From Microbulbifer sediminum (GTDB lineage: Bacteria; Pseudomonadota; Gammaproteobacteria; Pseudomonadales; Cellvibrionaceae): DNA of 64,000 nucleotides. The stretch lies in assembly GCF_021729035.1 (NCBI RefSeq), contig NZ_JAJSAP010000003.1, forward strand, positions 186,001 to 250,000, in the 5' to 3' direction. The notes beneath the pieces were generated by a model. That model saw only the letters and a program-made list of their open reading frames with translations. It had not been told where the DNA came from and did no database searches. Below, piece by piece: positions 46,484 to 55,220 of this stretch. Within the stretch, counting starts at the first letter, position 1. The number at the start of each line of letters is the position of its first letter. Both the position numbers and the translations under genes were made by a program.

Positions 46484-46780
46484 TCACTGTCCTGCTAACC
46501 CATCACCCGCTTCCACCCGCTTCTTCCTCTCCGAAGCCTGAAGTTGCACCTGCGCCCACCGTATATATAACAGCGACATCTTAATCAGTCCTGCGTACTG
46601 ACTATGCCCCTCCAGCTGTCCCATCAGATAACCCGATACTGCCCGCACCCGGAATGCCTCGCCAACCGATGCGCGACGATATTTGGTAATAACTTCTTGC
46701 CCCACGCTGAAGGAGTCTGCGCAGGCGCAATGGCTTCCCGGACCCCAGTCGTCACTGAGCACTTTATAGGCATGTTGCAC
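46484..46780 (-). CDS. Possible unknown protein of about 98 residues
   Basis: Read on the minus strand from GTG 46780: AYKVLSDDWGPGSHCAC, then SVGQEVITKYRRASVGEAF and LIKMSLLYIRWAQVQLQ. The composition looks more like a real protein than the usual antisense frame, and no other gene fills 46440-46833. No family is recognised, and the ribosome site (AGGGAA about 10 bases upstream) is weak. The frame continues open upstream, so the start is uncertain. Confidence 0.35.
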   Translation of the reverse strand: MQHAYKVLSDDWGPGSHCACADSFSVGQEVITKYRRASVGEAFRVRAVSGYLMGQLEGHSQYAGLIKMSLLYIRWAQVQLQASERKKRVEAGDGLAGQ

Positions 46781-46833
46781 GTTAACCAGCGTTCCCTGAC
46801 CCGGCAGCGGCCCCGGACTACATGAATGACAGG

Positions 46834-46861
46834 TTGAAGAATAGTAAACGCAACCTATAAT
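46834..46861 (+). promoter_or_regulatory. Sigma-70 promoter of the cupredoxin-FTR1 operon
   Basis: TTGAAG at 46834-46839, 16-base spacer, perfect TATAAT at 46856-46861. The predicted start near 46868 leaves a 30-base leader ending in AAAAGGAG before the ATG. Confidence 0.7.
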
Positions 46862-46882
46862 GCGAAGCGTTCTTATTCGTAT
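46860..46882 (+). promoter_or_regulatory. Palindromic operator candidate over the transcription start
   Basis: ATGCGAA at 46860-46866 and TTCGTAT at 46876-46882 form a 7-bp inverted repeat (six of seven pairs) with a nine-base spacer, covering the predicted start site. It does not match the classic Fur box pattern; a repressor site is inferred from position. Confidence 0.45.
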
Positions 46883-46897
46883 AAAAGGAGAAGCCCC

Positions 46898-47227
46898 ATG
46901 CGCGGACTGTTCGCCTCTTTGACCCTGGCCCTGGCGGCCGCCGCCTCTACCGCAATGGCAGAGGTGCAGGAATTCAAGATCACCATCAAGGATCACAAGT
47001 TCGAGCCGGCCCAGCTGACGGTGCCCGCCGGGCAGAAGGTGAAGCTGCTGGTGGTGAACCAGGACCCGACCCCGGAAGAGTTCGAGAGCTACGACCTGTA
47101 CCGGGAGAAGATTGTCGCCGGCAACAGCAAGGTAGTGATCTTCCTGGACCCGATGGAGCCGGGTGAATACAGCTACTTCGGTGAATTCAACCCTGCCACT
47201 GCCCAGGGCACCATCGTCGCCCAGTAA
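46898..47227 (+). CDS. Periplasmic cupredoxin-domain protein of an FTR1 operon
   Basis: A 109-residue exported protein (signal cleavage near STAMAEV). FKITIKDHKFEPAQLTVPAG and KVKLLVVNQD are the cupredoxin core. Where blue-copper proteins have the C..H...M loop, this one reads EYSYFGEFNPATAQGTI, so the usual Cys, His and Met ligands are missing; acidic residues and Met are nearby. Related domains occur with FTR1/Efe iron permeases. A role in presenting ferrous iron or copper is inferred. FTR1 starts 19 bases downstream. Confidence 0.85.
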   Translation: MRGLFASLTLALAAAASTAMAEVQEFKITIKDHKFEPAQLTVPAGQKVKLLVVNQDPTPEEFESYDLYREKIVAGNSKVVIFLDPMEPGEYSYFGEFNPATAQGTIVAQ

Positions 47228-47246
47228 CCCAGCCGCAGGCCATTTC

Positions 47247-48080
47247 ATGTTTAGTTCAGCGATTATTGTTTTTCGTGAGGTGCTCGAGGCGGCCCTGGTG
47301 ATTACCATCGTGCTGGCCGCCACCCAGGGGGTGCTGAAGCGGCACCTGTGGATCGGTGGCGGCGTGGCTGCGGGCGTGGCCGGCGCGGTAGTGGTGGCCA
47401 GCATTGCAGAGGGAATCGCCATGTCCTTCGAGGGCATCGGCCAGGAGCTGTTCAACGCAGCGGTGCTGTTCAGCGCGGTGGCCATGCTGGCATGGCACAA
47501 CCTCTGGATGTCGCGCCATGCCCGCACCCTGGTGGCCCACCTGAAGCGGGTGGGCAGCAGCGTGTCCTCCGGCGAGCTGCCCATGTATTTCCTGTCCACC
47601 GCGGTGGGCCTGGCGGTACTACGCGAGGGCTCGGAAATCGTGCTGTTTATGCACGGCTTTGCGGCCGGCGGCAGCAATGGGGTCTCCATGCTCACCGGTG
47701 GCCTGCTGGGCCTGGCCGGCGGCTGCGCCCTGGGCGCGCTGATCTATTTCGGCCTATTGCGCATCCCCACCACGCAGCTGTTCCGCATTACCGGCTGGCT
47801 AATCCTTTTCCTGGCGGCTGGCATGGCGGCCAGCGCCGCGGGCTACCTGATGCAGGCCGGGGTGATCTCCGGCAGCCGCCCACTGTGGAATACCTCGGAC
47901 GTGGTTTCCCAGCACTCTTTTGCCGGACAGGTATTGCATGTGCTGGTGGGATACCAGGATCGCCCGACGGCGGTTCACCTGAGCTTCTACCTGGCCACGC
48001 TGGTGCTGATAGGCCTCGGCATGCACCTGACCAAACAGAAGGATCTGGCAGAGCCGGATCCCTCAACCATGAAAAATTGA
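47247..48080 (+). CDS. FTR1-family iron permease
   Basis: A 277-residue inner-membrane protein with about seven hydrophobic segments. The two iron-binding RExxE motifs are present: VFREVLEAALV near the N-terminus and VLREGSEIVLF in the middle. FTR1/EfeU proteins import iron after oxidation. No EfeO or EfeB gene follows, in contrast to efeUOB; the partners here are the cupredoxin and the predicted outer-membrane protein. ATG 47247 was chosen because the frame upstream overlaps the cupredoxin gene. Confidence 0.93.
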   Translation: MFSSAIIVFREVLEAALVITIVLAATQGVLKRHLWIGGGVAAGVAGAVVVASIAEGIAMSFEGIGQELFNAAVLFSAVAMLAWHNLWMSRHARTLVAHLKRVGSSVSSGELPMYFLSTAVGLAVLREGSEIVLFMHGFAAGGSNGVSMLTGGLLGLAGGCALGALIYFGLLRIPTTQLFRITGWLILFLAAGMAASAAGYLMQAGVISGSRPLWNTSDVVSQHSFAGQVLHVLVGYQDRPTAVHLSFYLATLVLIGLGMHLTKQKDLAEPDPSTMKN

Positions 48081-48111
48081 TACAACTCTCAGATTACAGG
48101 ACGCTTCCCTG

Positions 48112-48804
48112 ATGACTACTTCCAGATTTATCCCACTGGCCGCGCTCGCCATGGCAATATCTTCCTCCGCTGCGTTCGCCGGTATCGACAAGGTGTACGG
48201 CCCCCAGGTGGAAATGCACGAGCTGGAGCTGGAGATGCGTGGCACCCACGGTCTCGAGTCCTCCGACGCGCACGAGGTCAAGCTGGGCCTGGGCTACGGC
48301 GTGAACCAGACCTGGTTTGTCGAAGGCTACCTGATTGGCGAGAAAGAGGACGGCAGCTTCGAGGTTGAAGAGGCGGAAATCGAGAGTAAGTTCCAGCTGA
48401 GCGAGGCCGGCGAGTACTGGGCCGACTTCGGTGCGCTGGTAGAGCTGGAGAAGAAGCTGGAGTACGACGCATGGGAAGTGAAGGCCGGCCCGATTGTGCA
48501 GAAGCGCGTAGGCAAGTTCGTGACCACCGCCAACGTGTTCCTGGAACAGCAATTTGGCGATGAGAAAACCGAGGACGAACTGGAGGCCGTGGGCGCATTC
48601 CAGGTGAAGTACCGCATGGGCCCGAGCCTGGAGCCTGCGATGGAGTACTATGTAGACGAGTATACCCAGGCCCTCGGCCCGGTACTGCTGGGCAACAACC
48701 GCTTTGGCAACAGCAAAATGAAGTGGGAGCTGGGCGTGATGTTCGGCCTGAACGACGAAACCGAGGATGCCACCCTGCGCTGGCAGACCGAGTTCGAGTT
48801 CTGA
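48112..48804 (+). CDS. Predicted outer-membrane beta-barrel protein of the iron operon
   Basis: A 230-residue exported protein (signal cleavage near SAAFAGI). The rest is alternating, acidic, and ends in Phe (WQTEFEF), typical of outer-membrane barrels. Blocks such as VKLGLGYGVNQTWFVEGYL and MKWELGVMFGLNDETEDATL look like barrel strands. No named family is recognised. It starts 31 bases after FTR1 and precedes a terminator, so it belongs to the same operon; it may admit metal or sense the envelope. Confidence 0.78.
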   Translation: MTTSRFIPLAALAMAISSSAAFAGIDKVYGPQVEMHELELEMRGTHGLESSDAHEVKLGLGYGVNQTWFVEGYLIGEKEDGSFEVEEAEIESKFQLSEAGEYWADFGALVELEKKLEYDAWEVKAGPIVQKRVGKFVTTANVFLEQQFGDEKTEDELEAVGAFQVKYRMGPSLEPAMEYYVDEYTQALGPVLLGNNRFGNSKMKWELGVMFGLNDETEDATLRWQTEFEF

Positions 48805-48827
48805 TACGCCTGCCGTATTCAGTCGAG

Positions 48828-48851
48828 AAGCCGCCTTCGGGCGGCTTTTTT
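48828..48851 (+). terminator. Intrinsic terminator of the iron operon
   Basis: AAGCCGCC at 48828-48835, TTCG loop, GGCGGCTT at 48840-48847, followed by more T residues. Confidence 0.9.
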
Positions 48852-49218
48852 ATGCGTGTCGAACTTGTCCCTTAGCAACACCCAGGGTAAGCGTTGCAGA
48901 CCAGAGTAAATGTTCAAGGAGCCATAACCCGGGGCAATCGCGCGGAAACCTTGCTGTGGCCCAAGAATTGACTGCCGGGGTTATCCCGCCTGTCTCGGTA
49001 AGCCAGGCGATTCTCCAGGCGCTATCGCGGTATTCGCCCGCAACTTCCTCTGCCACTTATTCACGCGGGTGTTCACATGGCCCAGGAGTGGCAATATCGT
49101 GACATCCCCAGCCGGGCGACTGGTCTAGAATGGCCTGAGGGCCCGGGCCATGAGCTGACGCCCGTGCCGGTACTCTCTTGAATGTCCTGACGGCTAAGCT
49201 TCGCTTGAGGATAATGGG
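48852..49218. other. Gene-free stretch
   Basis: No frame with a ribosome site or family feature; short frames on both strands look like noise. It probably carries the promoter of the ABM gene, not identifiable by eye. Confidence 0.45.
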
Positions 49219-49521
49219 ATGGATGGCTACACCGTTACTGTGATTTTTGAGGCCAATAACGACAAAGTCGAAGAGATGGAAGAAGTAGTGAAAGAGGTCT
49301 ACTTGCCCAGCATCCGCGAATCCGGCATGCGGGAATATCGCTGGTATCGTTCACGACAGAACCCGGGTACTTTCCTGCTTTTCATGACCTGGGACTCGGA
49401 GGCGGCCTTCCAGGCTCACGTCAACACAACACATATACAGAAAGCAGAGGCCGATTTCGTCGCAAAAGGTATCCTGGTAAAACCGGCACCCGAAAGTTAC
49501 TGGCAATATATCAAACCATAA
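49219..49521 (+). CDS. Antibiotic biosynthesis monooxygenase (ABM)-like protein
   Basis: A 100-residue dimeric alpha/beta-barrel type protein. YTVTVIFEANNDKVEEMEE, YRWYRSRQNPGTFLLFMTWD and AFQAHVNTTHIQ follow the ABM/YgiN pattern. Family members act on quinols or as cofactor-free monooxygenases; the substrate is unknown. GAGGATAATGG precedes the ATG. Confidence 0.82.
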   Translation: MDGYTVTVIFEANNDKVEEMEEVVKEVYLPSIRESGMREYRWYRSRQNPGTFLLFMTWDSEAAFQAHVNTTHIQKAEADFVAKGILVKPAPESYWQYIKP

Positions 49522-49544
49522 CAATATCCTCTGGCACCCAGAGG

Positions 49545-51371
49545 CTAGACCCTGGAGTCCTGGAACTGCAGTTCCGCCAGGCGCCTGTATAGCGGCGATT
49601 TGTCGATAAGCTCCAGGTGCTTACCCTGTGCCACCACCTGCCCCCGGTCCAATACAGCAATCCTGTCCGCATGCAGTATTGTCGCCAGGCGGTGGGCGAT
49701 GATGATTGTGGTGCGGCCCTTCATCAGTTCCTGCAGCGCCTGCTGCACGTGGTGTTCGCTCTCGGCATCCAGCGCACTGGTGGCCTCGTCCAGCAGCAGG
49801 ATTTTCGGGTCCTTTAAAATCGCCCGGGCAATAGCCAGGCGCTGCTTTTGCCCGCCGGACAGGCGGGTCCCCTGCTCTCCCAGGTGGCTGTCGTACCCCT
49901 CCGGCAGCTGCTGGATAAAGTCATGGGCATGGGCCGCCTTCGCCGCCGCAATCACCTCCTCATCGGTGGCACCGGGCCGGCCGTAGCGGATGTTGTACCA
50001 GACATCGGCGGTAAACAGGGCCGGCTGCTGCGGCACCACCGCCATTTGCTGGCGCAATGAGCTGGTGCCCAGCTCGCGGATATCAACGCCGTCCAGGGTA
50101 ATGCGCCCGCGCTGGGGGTCGTAGAAGCGCTGCAGCAGCTCCAGCAGGGTGGACTTGCCGGCGCCTGACGGGCCCACCAGGGCCAGGCTCTTGCCTTCTT
50201 CCACCACCAGGCTCAGCTCGCTGATCGCCGGCTGGTCCGGCCGGGAGGGGTAACTGAAATCCACCGCTTCGAAGGCCACCCGGCCTGGAGCGACAGCGCG
50301 CGCTTCTTCCTTCTCGTCGCCGCCCACGCTCGCGGGGATCTCCGCTTCCACCTGCAACAGGTCCATCAGCCGCTCGGTGGCGCCGGTGGCGCGCTGCAGC
50401 TCGCCGTAGACCTCGGAGATGGTGGCGACCGCCGACCCCATCAGCATGGCGTAAAACACAAAGGCGGCCAGGTCACCGGCGCTCATGCGTCCGGCGATCA
50501 TGTCGTTGCCGCCCACCCACAGCAGGCCGCTGACGGCGCCAAACATCAGCAGTATCACCACCGCCATCAACAGTGCGCGCTGGCGAATGCGCCGCTTGGC
50601 TACGCGGAATGCGGTTTCCACTTCCCCAGCGAAGGCTTTTTTCTCGTCGCTCTCACGCGTATAACTCTGCACGGTCTTGATGTGCTGGATGATTTCCCCG
50701 GCATAACTGCCCACATCGGCAATGGAATCCTGGCTGGCCCGGGACAGCTTGCGCACCCGGCGACCGTAGAGCACGATGGGCAGCAGCACCAGTGGCACCC
50801 CCACCAGCACCATCAGGCTCAGCTTGAGGTTGGTGAACAGCAGCAACACCAGCGCACCCACAAACATCAGCGCACTGCGCAGCGCCATCGAAAAAGACGT
50901 ACCAATAATGTGCTGCAGCAGGGTGGTATCGGTGGTGAGGCGGGACATGATCTCGCCGCTGCGATTGGTCTCGAAATAGCTGGGGTGCAGGGTCACGATA
51001 TGGTCGAACACCGCCGTGCGCAGGTCCGCCACCACCCGCTCACCCAACCAGGACACCAGGTAATGGCGCGCGTAAGTTCCTACTGCCATCAACAGGGCCA
51101 GGGCCATCAGCACCAGTACCGCAGTTCGCAGGGCGGCACCGGAGCTTTCCACCAGTCCCTCATCCACCAGCAGGCGGATTCCCTGACCTATGGAGAGGGT
51201 AACCCCCGCGGTAAACACCAGCGCCACCCCGGCAGCCACCAGCACCATCTTGTAGGGCCGCATGAACTTCCAGAGCGCCGCCATCATCTCGCGGAAGCTC
51301 ATCGCTGATGAGTTCTGCTCAGGCGTTTTCGCAACTGGGGCGGTGACACTGGGTTCTGCTGTATTCGGCAT
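49545..51371 (-). CDS. ABC exporter, fused permease and ATPase (MsbA-related)
   Basis: A 608-residue half-transporter. Residues 30-340 hold six membrane segments; the ATPase domain has Walker A GPSGAGKSTLLELL, signature LSGGQKQRLAIARAI and Walker B ILLLDEATSALD. It belongs to the MsbA-related exporter group rather than MsbA itself by context. The substrate (lipid or drug) is unknown. AGGAG lies five bases before ATG 51371; the open frame continues upstream but is not coding-like. Confidence 0.92.
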   Translation of the reverse strand: MPNTAEPSVTAPVAKTPEQNSSAMSFREMMAALWKFMRPYKMVLVAAGVALVFTAGVTLSIGQGIRLLVDEGLVESSGAALRTAVLVLMALALLMAVGTYARHYLVSWLGERVVADLRTAVFDHIVTLHPSYFETNRSGEIMSRLTTDTTLLQHIIGTSFSMALRSALMFVGALVLLLFTNLKLSLMVLVGVPLVLLPIVLYGRRVRKLSRASQDSIADVGSYAGEIIQHIKTVQSYTRESDEKKAFAGEVETAFRVAKRRIRQRALLMAVVILLMFGAVSGLLWVGGNDMIAGRMSAGDLAAFVFYAMLMGSAVATISEVYGELQRATGATERLMDLLQVEAEIPASVGGDEKEEARAVAPGRVAFEAVDFSYPSRPDQPAISELSLVVEEGKSLALVGPSGAGKSTLLELLQRFYDPQRGRITLDGVDIRELGTSSLRQQMAVVPQQPALFTADVWYNIRYGRPGATDEEVIAAAKAAHAHDFIQQLPEGYDSHLGEQGTRLSGGQKQRLAIARAILKDPKILLLDEATSALDAESEHHVQQALQELMKGRTTIIIAHRLATILHADRIAVLDRGQVVAQGKHLELIDKSPLYRRLAELQFQDSRV

Positions 51372-51573
51372 AGGCTCCTGCTGGCTGGTGTACGGGAGAA
51401 AAGTAAATCGCAGACTGGCCGGGCAACGCCGGTATTGACTTTGATCTTCTTGTGGGGGATCAATGGCCCGACACAAAATGCAGGTTACTGCTTGCTGAGT
51501 CAATTTCCGAACCGGTGAGGCAACTCCGCTCACCGGGCGTCGAAGGATAAGACTTTCCCAGAGGAGACTGGAA

Positions 51574-52035
51574 ATGAACCCATTGCGTGGTGGTTGTGCC
51601 TGCGGCCAGGTTCGGTATGAATCCACAGCGAAACCCCTGGTGCAGTTTATCTGCCACTGCCGCGATTGCCAGCGCGCCAGCGGCAGCGCCTTTTCGGCCT
51701 CTGTATTCGTCCCGCGGGACAGGGTCACCTACCTCTCCGGGCAAATGCATCACTATGATGTAAAGGCGGAGAGCGGGCGGGAGTTGCGCCGGCAGTTCTG
51801 CAGTACGTGCGGTTCGCCGATTTCGGCCTATTGGCCGGAATCCCCGGTGGTGGAAATGCTGACCGTGGCCAGCCTGGATGATCAGGGTATCTTCACCCCC
51901 ACCCATGAACTTTGGGTTTCCCGTGCGGAGGCCTGGCATCCGTTCCACCCGGATACCATCAAGGTGCCGGAAGGGCCGGCGGAGGAGGTGGTACGCGCCC
52001 CTATTCGCGCTTACTTTGCCGCGCGCCAGGGTTAA
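51574..52035 (+). CDS. GFA-family zinc protein
   Basis: A 153-residue protein of the glutathione-dependent formaldehyde-activating family. The zinc-binding cysteines are in GGCACGQVRY, CHCRDCQRASG and CSTCGSPISA. Enzyme activity toward S-hydroxymethylglutathione is known for the founding member; most relatives are uncharacterised. GAGGAG lies upstream of the ATG. It is divergent from the ABC exporter. Confidence 0.92.
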   Translation: MNPLRGGCACGQVRYESTAKPLVQFICHCRDCQRASGSAFSASVFVPRDRVTYLSGQMHHYDVKAESGRELRRQFCSTCGSPISAYWPESPVVEMLTVASLDDQGIFTPTHELWVSRAEAWHPFHPDTIKVPEGPAEEVVRAPIRAYFAARQG

Positions 52036-52084
52036 CCCCCCATTGCCAGTGGAGTTGAAACCCGATGCCGGCCGGAATGAAGAA

Positions 52085-52555
52085 ATGACGTCTATTGACC
52101 TTGTGGGCAGCCCTGAACCGGGGCTGGCGCTGTACCTCCCCAATCGGCCCCATGGCCTGGCACAACTTGTCGAGTCTCCCAGCAGCCAGCGGTTAATCGA
52201 CGCCAATTCCAATCACTGGCGCAAGATTGTAACCCTGCTGGCCAAGGTTGTGAGCCCGGACGCCGCAGACTGGCGTCGCTTCAGGGATGAAGAACTGTTT
52301 CGGCACGCCGCACTGTGCTTCACTCCCAAACTTTGTGACGCCGCCTGCTGGCACTGGATCGGGGGCAAGGACAACCTGCAGCGCTTTGGCGCACTGGGGA
52401 ACACCGCGCTGCCGCTGCCGGAGTGTCCTGCTGTATCTATCGACCCTGACAGGCGGCTGCTGCTGACACCTTACCCGGATTACCGGCAGCTCAGTAACGA
52501 GGTGGTAAGTCACATCCGCGCGGCGCTCGGACGTTACCGTTTTTATCAATTCTGA
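52085..52555 (+). CDS. Unknown conserved protein (DUF6942-like)
   Basis: A 156-residue soluble protein. GLALYLPNRPHGLAQLVE, ANSNHWRKIVTLLAKV, ACWHWIGGKDN and TPYPDYRQLSNEVVSHI are distinctive and resemble, from memory, the uncharacterised gammaproteobacterial family DUF6942. No catalytic motif is recognised. ATG 52085 is used because the upstream part of the frame overlaps the GFA gene. It is 50 bases after that gene and may be co-transcribed. Confidence 0.7.
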   Translation: MTSIDLVGSPEPGLALYLPNRPHGLAQLVESPSSQRLIDANSNHWRKIVTLLAKVVSPDAADWRRFRDEELFRHAALCFTPKLCDAACWHWIGGKDNLQRFGALGNTALPLPECPAVSIDPDRRLLLTPYPDYRQLSNEVVSHIRAALGRYRFYQF

Positions 52556-52753
52556 ACCTGCCTTCGAAACGCCAGAAATACCGCCCCCCCTGCTGGCAAC
52601 GATAACGACTGCCGCGGTTTCTCTACGCCCCAACTTCCACGTGTGTAAGCAGGGGGCAGGGAGAGCTGCGGCTCGCCGTTGCTAATCGTCCTGAGCCGTA
52701 ACCGGAGCCGGCGACTAGACTTGCTTTCTACCTCCCTGAATCCATACACGTGT

Positions 52754-53965
52754 ATGCCAAGGCCCGCGCCGATAGGTTTGAAGCGCTCTCTGTCCTTGCC
52801 CGTAGTGAGCTTCTACGGCATAGGCACCATTATCGGCGCCGGAATCTATGTGCTGGTGGGCAAGGTGGGGGGGGCGGCAGGCATGGCGCTTCCCTATGCG
52901 TTCCTGCTGGCGGGTATTATCGCGGGGTTTACGGCCCTGTCTTACGCGGAACTGGCGTCGCGGTTTCCTGTGAGCGCGGGTTCCGCTGCCTATATCCGGG
53001 CGGCATGGCAACGGCGCTGGCCAGCCCAGGTGGTCGGCACGCTGGTAGCCCTCACCGGCATTGTATCCGCGGCCACCATCGCCAACGGCTTTGTCGGCTA
53101 CCTGGCACTTTTTATCCAGATACCGGATGCGCTGGCCATCACCCTGCTGGTTGTACTGCTGACCCTGATTGCCCTGTGGGGCATCAATGAATCTGCCCTC
53201 ACCGTTATGCTGGTAACACTGATCGAAGTCGGCGGCCTGCTGTTCGTGATCTATGCCAGTCGCCAAGCCATTCCCGCCAATACGTGGGGTGAGATTATTG
53301 CCCCACCCGAATGGGGTGCCGTGCCCGGCCTACTCGTAGGCAGCTTCCTGGCCTTCTATGCGTTTATCGGTTTCGAGGATATGGTCAACACCGCCGAGGA
53401 AGTAAAAGAACCACGCAAAACCCTGCCGCAGGCGATACTGCTGGCGATCAGTACATCGACAGTGCTGTATATGATGATTGCCGCCCTGGCGGTGCGCACC
53501 CTACCGGTAGCGGAGCTGGCGCAAAGCGAGGCGCCGCTGGCTACCATGGTAACCAGCGCGGGTTATTCCCCCACGTTTATCGGCGTTATCAGCCTGTTCG
53601 CCGTGGTCAACGGTGCATTGGTACAGATCATTATGGCGTCAAGGTTGGCGTACGGCATGGCAAAACAAAAGATGGCACCCCGCATCCTGGCACACATCAA
53701 TGCAAGGACGCGTACACCGGTAATAGCCACCCTGCTCATCGGCGCGCTGATCCTCACCTTCGCGCTGTGGCTGCCACTGACGGCACTGGCGAAGATCACC
53801 AGCTTTATCATGCTGCTGGTATTCTGCCTGGTAAACAGCGCACTGCTCACCATCAAGGTCGGAGGGGCCGCCCGCGAGGAAGGCGTAATCTGTTACCCCG
53901 CCTGGATACCCGCGACAGGCCTGCTCTCCTGCCTGGGCCTGATGAGCTTCTCGGCATTCGGCTGA
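52754..53965 (+). CDS. APC-family amino-acid permease
   Basis: A 403-residue transporter with about eleven hydrophobic segments. SFYGIGTIIGAGIYVLVG is the first-helix glycine signature and YAFIGFEDMVNTAEEVK the helix-6 region with the conserved Glu-rich turn, as in APC transporters of the cationic/small amino-acid type. The protein is somewhat short at the C-terminus. Substrate unknown. ATG 52754 was chosen; the frame extends upstream. Confidence 0.9.
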   Translation: MPRPAPIGLKRSLSLPVVSFYGIGTIIGAGIYVLVGKVGGAAGMALPYAFLLAGIIAGFTALSYAELASRFPVSAGSAAYIRAAWQRRWPAQVVGTLVALTGIVSAATIANGFVGYLALFIQIPDALAITLLVVLLTLIALWGINESALTVMLVTLIEVGGLLFVIYASRQAIPANTWGEIIAPPEWGAVPGLLVGSFLAFYAFIGFEDMVNTAEEVKEPRKTLPQAILLAISTSTVLYMMIAALAVRTLPVAELAQSEAPLATMVTSAGYSPTFIGVISLFAVVNGALVQIIMASRLAYGMAKQKMAPRILAHINARTRTPVIATLLIGALILTFALWLPLTALAKITSFIMLLVFCLVNSALLTIKVGGAAREEGVICYPAWIPATGLLSCLGLMSFSAFG

Positions 53966-54135
53966 GCAGGTTCCAGTTACGCTTTCCCGCAGGCAATCAG
54001 CCCTGTTGCCTTACATCCCGATGAGGCCCAGGTCACACACCAGTGAATAAACAGACGCTACGGTATTCCGGTTGCAAGCTGCCTCCATATACTGAATACA
54101 CTTGCCTGAGACCTCTCACTGCCGGGGTACCTTTC

Positions 54136-54726
54136 GTGACGAAAAAGAATCCTCACGTCGATCGTTTCTTCATTTCTGCCAGATCATGGCAGGATGAGTT
54201 TAATGCGCTCCGCGCTTTGCTACTGCAGAGTGAACTGGACGAACAGCTGAAGTGGGGCAAGCCCTGTTACACACTGGGAGACAGTAATGTCGTCATCATG
54301 CAGGGCTTCAAGGAGTTCTGCGCCCTCCTGTTCACCAAGGGCGCCCTGCTACAGGACCCGGACTGGATACTCGAAAAGCCCGGCGAAAACACACAATCGG
54401 CACGCCGCATACCTTTCACCAGCGCACAGCAAATTAACGAGTTAAAAGGCAGCCTCGGTCGTTACATTGCCGATGCCATCGATGTTGAAAGGTCTGGAAG
54501 GAAGGTGGCCTTCAGGCAGACAGAAGACTTTGCCGTGCCGGAGGAATTCCAGCGCAGACTGGATGCCATGCCCGAATTGAAAGCCGCTTTTGCTGCCTTA
54601 ACACCAGGACGGCAGCGTGGCTACCTGCTTCACTTTGGTGGCGCCAGGCAATCGAAGACGCGGGCATCCCGGGTGGAGAAATGCATCCAGGATATACTCG
54701 ACGGAAGGGGATTGAACGATCGGTAA
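54136..54726 (+). CDS. YdeI-like protein (DUF1801 plus C-terminal YdeI domain)
   Basis: A 196-residue protein. ELDEQLKWGKPCYTL and GFKEFCALLFTKGALL form the DUF1801 part; PEEFQRRLDAMPELKAAFAA, TPGRQRGYLLHF and SKTRASRVEKC the C-terminal domain, as in Bacillus YdeI-type proteins. The function is unsettled, sometimes linked to antimicrobial tolerance. GTG 54136 gives the family start; the frame extends 31 codons upstream. Confidence 0.85.
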   Translation: MTKKNPHVDRFFISARSWQDEFNALRALLLQSELDEQLKWGKPCYTLGDSNVVIMQGFKEFCALLFTKGALLQDPDWILEKPGENTQSARRIPFTSAQQINELKGSLGRYIADAIDVERSGRKVAFRQTEDFAVPEEFQRRLDAMPELKAAFAALTPGRQRGYLLHFGGARQSKTRASRVEKCIQDILDGRGLNDR

Positions 54727-54803
54727 CCGGATCCGGCGCAGCGCGGCGCAATGGTAAGTGAGGGGGCCTGTTCAGACAGCCCCCTGGCATTGGCAATAAA
54801 CAG

Positions 54804-55220
54804 TTACCGGAACATCAATTCCGGGTTCACCATCGATTTCATCTCCAGCACATTGCCATTCGGGTCCTTGATAAAAAAGGTTTCCTGCTCGTACTCATCC
54901 CCGACGAAGCGACGATAGGGCTTGTCGAGGTACTCGAGGCCGGCCTCTTCGATACGACCTTTCAGCGCCTGGAACTCATCGTCCGGCAGGTGGATACCAA
55001 AGTGCGGGACGGCGACGGCACCCATATCCACTTCATGGCGCACATTGGGCAATTGCTCCTCGCTCTGGTGCAGGGTCAGCTCGTTGCCCCAGAAGTCGAT
55101 ATCCACCCAGCGACCTTCCTCGCTGTTGCCGGTCTTGCATCCCAGCACATCGCAGTAAAACGCCTTGGCTTTTTCCAGGTCACCGGCGGGAATGGCCAGG
55201 TGCAGACAGTTGGATTTCAT
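54804..55220 (-). CDS. VOC-family (glyoxalase/dioxygenase-fold) protein
   Basis: A 138-residue VOC protein: CLHLAIPAGDLEKAKAFYCD begins the first beta-alpha-beta unit and PHFGIHLPDDEFQALKGRIE the second, ending FFIKDPNGNVLEMKSM. His and Glu in metal-ligand positions are present (LHLAIP, PHFGIH, LEMKS), so a metal enzyme is possible. Substrate unknown. Convergent with the YdeI gene, divergent from katG. Confidence 0.88.
   Translation of the reverse strand: MKSNCLHLAIPAGDLEKAKAFYCDVLGCKTGNSEEGRWVDIDFWGNELTLHQSEEQLPNVRHEVDMGAVAVPHFGIHLPDDEFQALKGRIEEAGLEYLDKPYRRFVGDEYEQETFFIKDPNGNVLEMKSMVNPELMFR

Noticed and set aside
46840-46897. Classic Fur box before the cupredoxin gene
   Set aside because: The palindrome present (ATGCGAA/TTCGTAT) does not fit the Fur 7-1-7 or hexamer patterns closely enough to call.
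48850-49056. Minus-strand frame of 68 codons after the iron operon
   Set aside because: No ribosome site, overlaps a terminator and shows no protein-like features.
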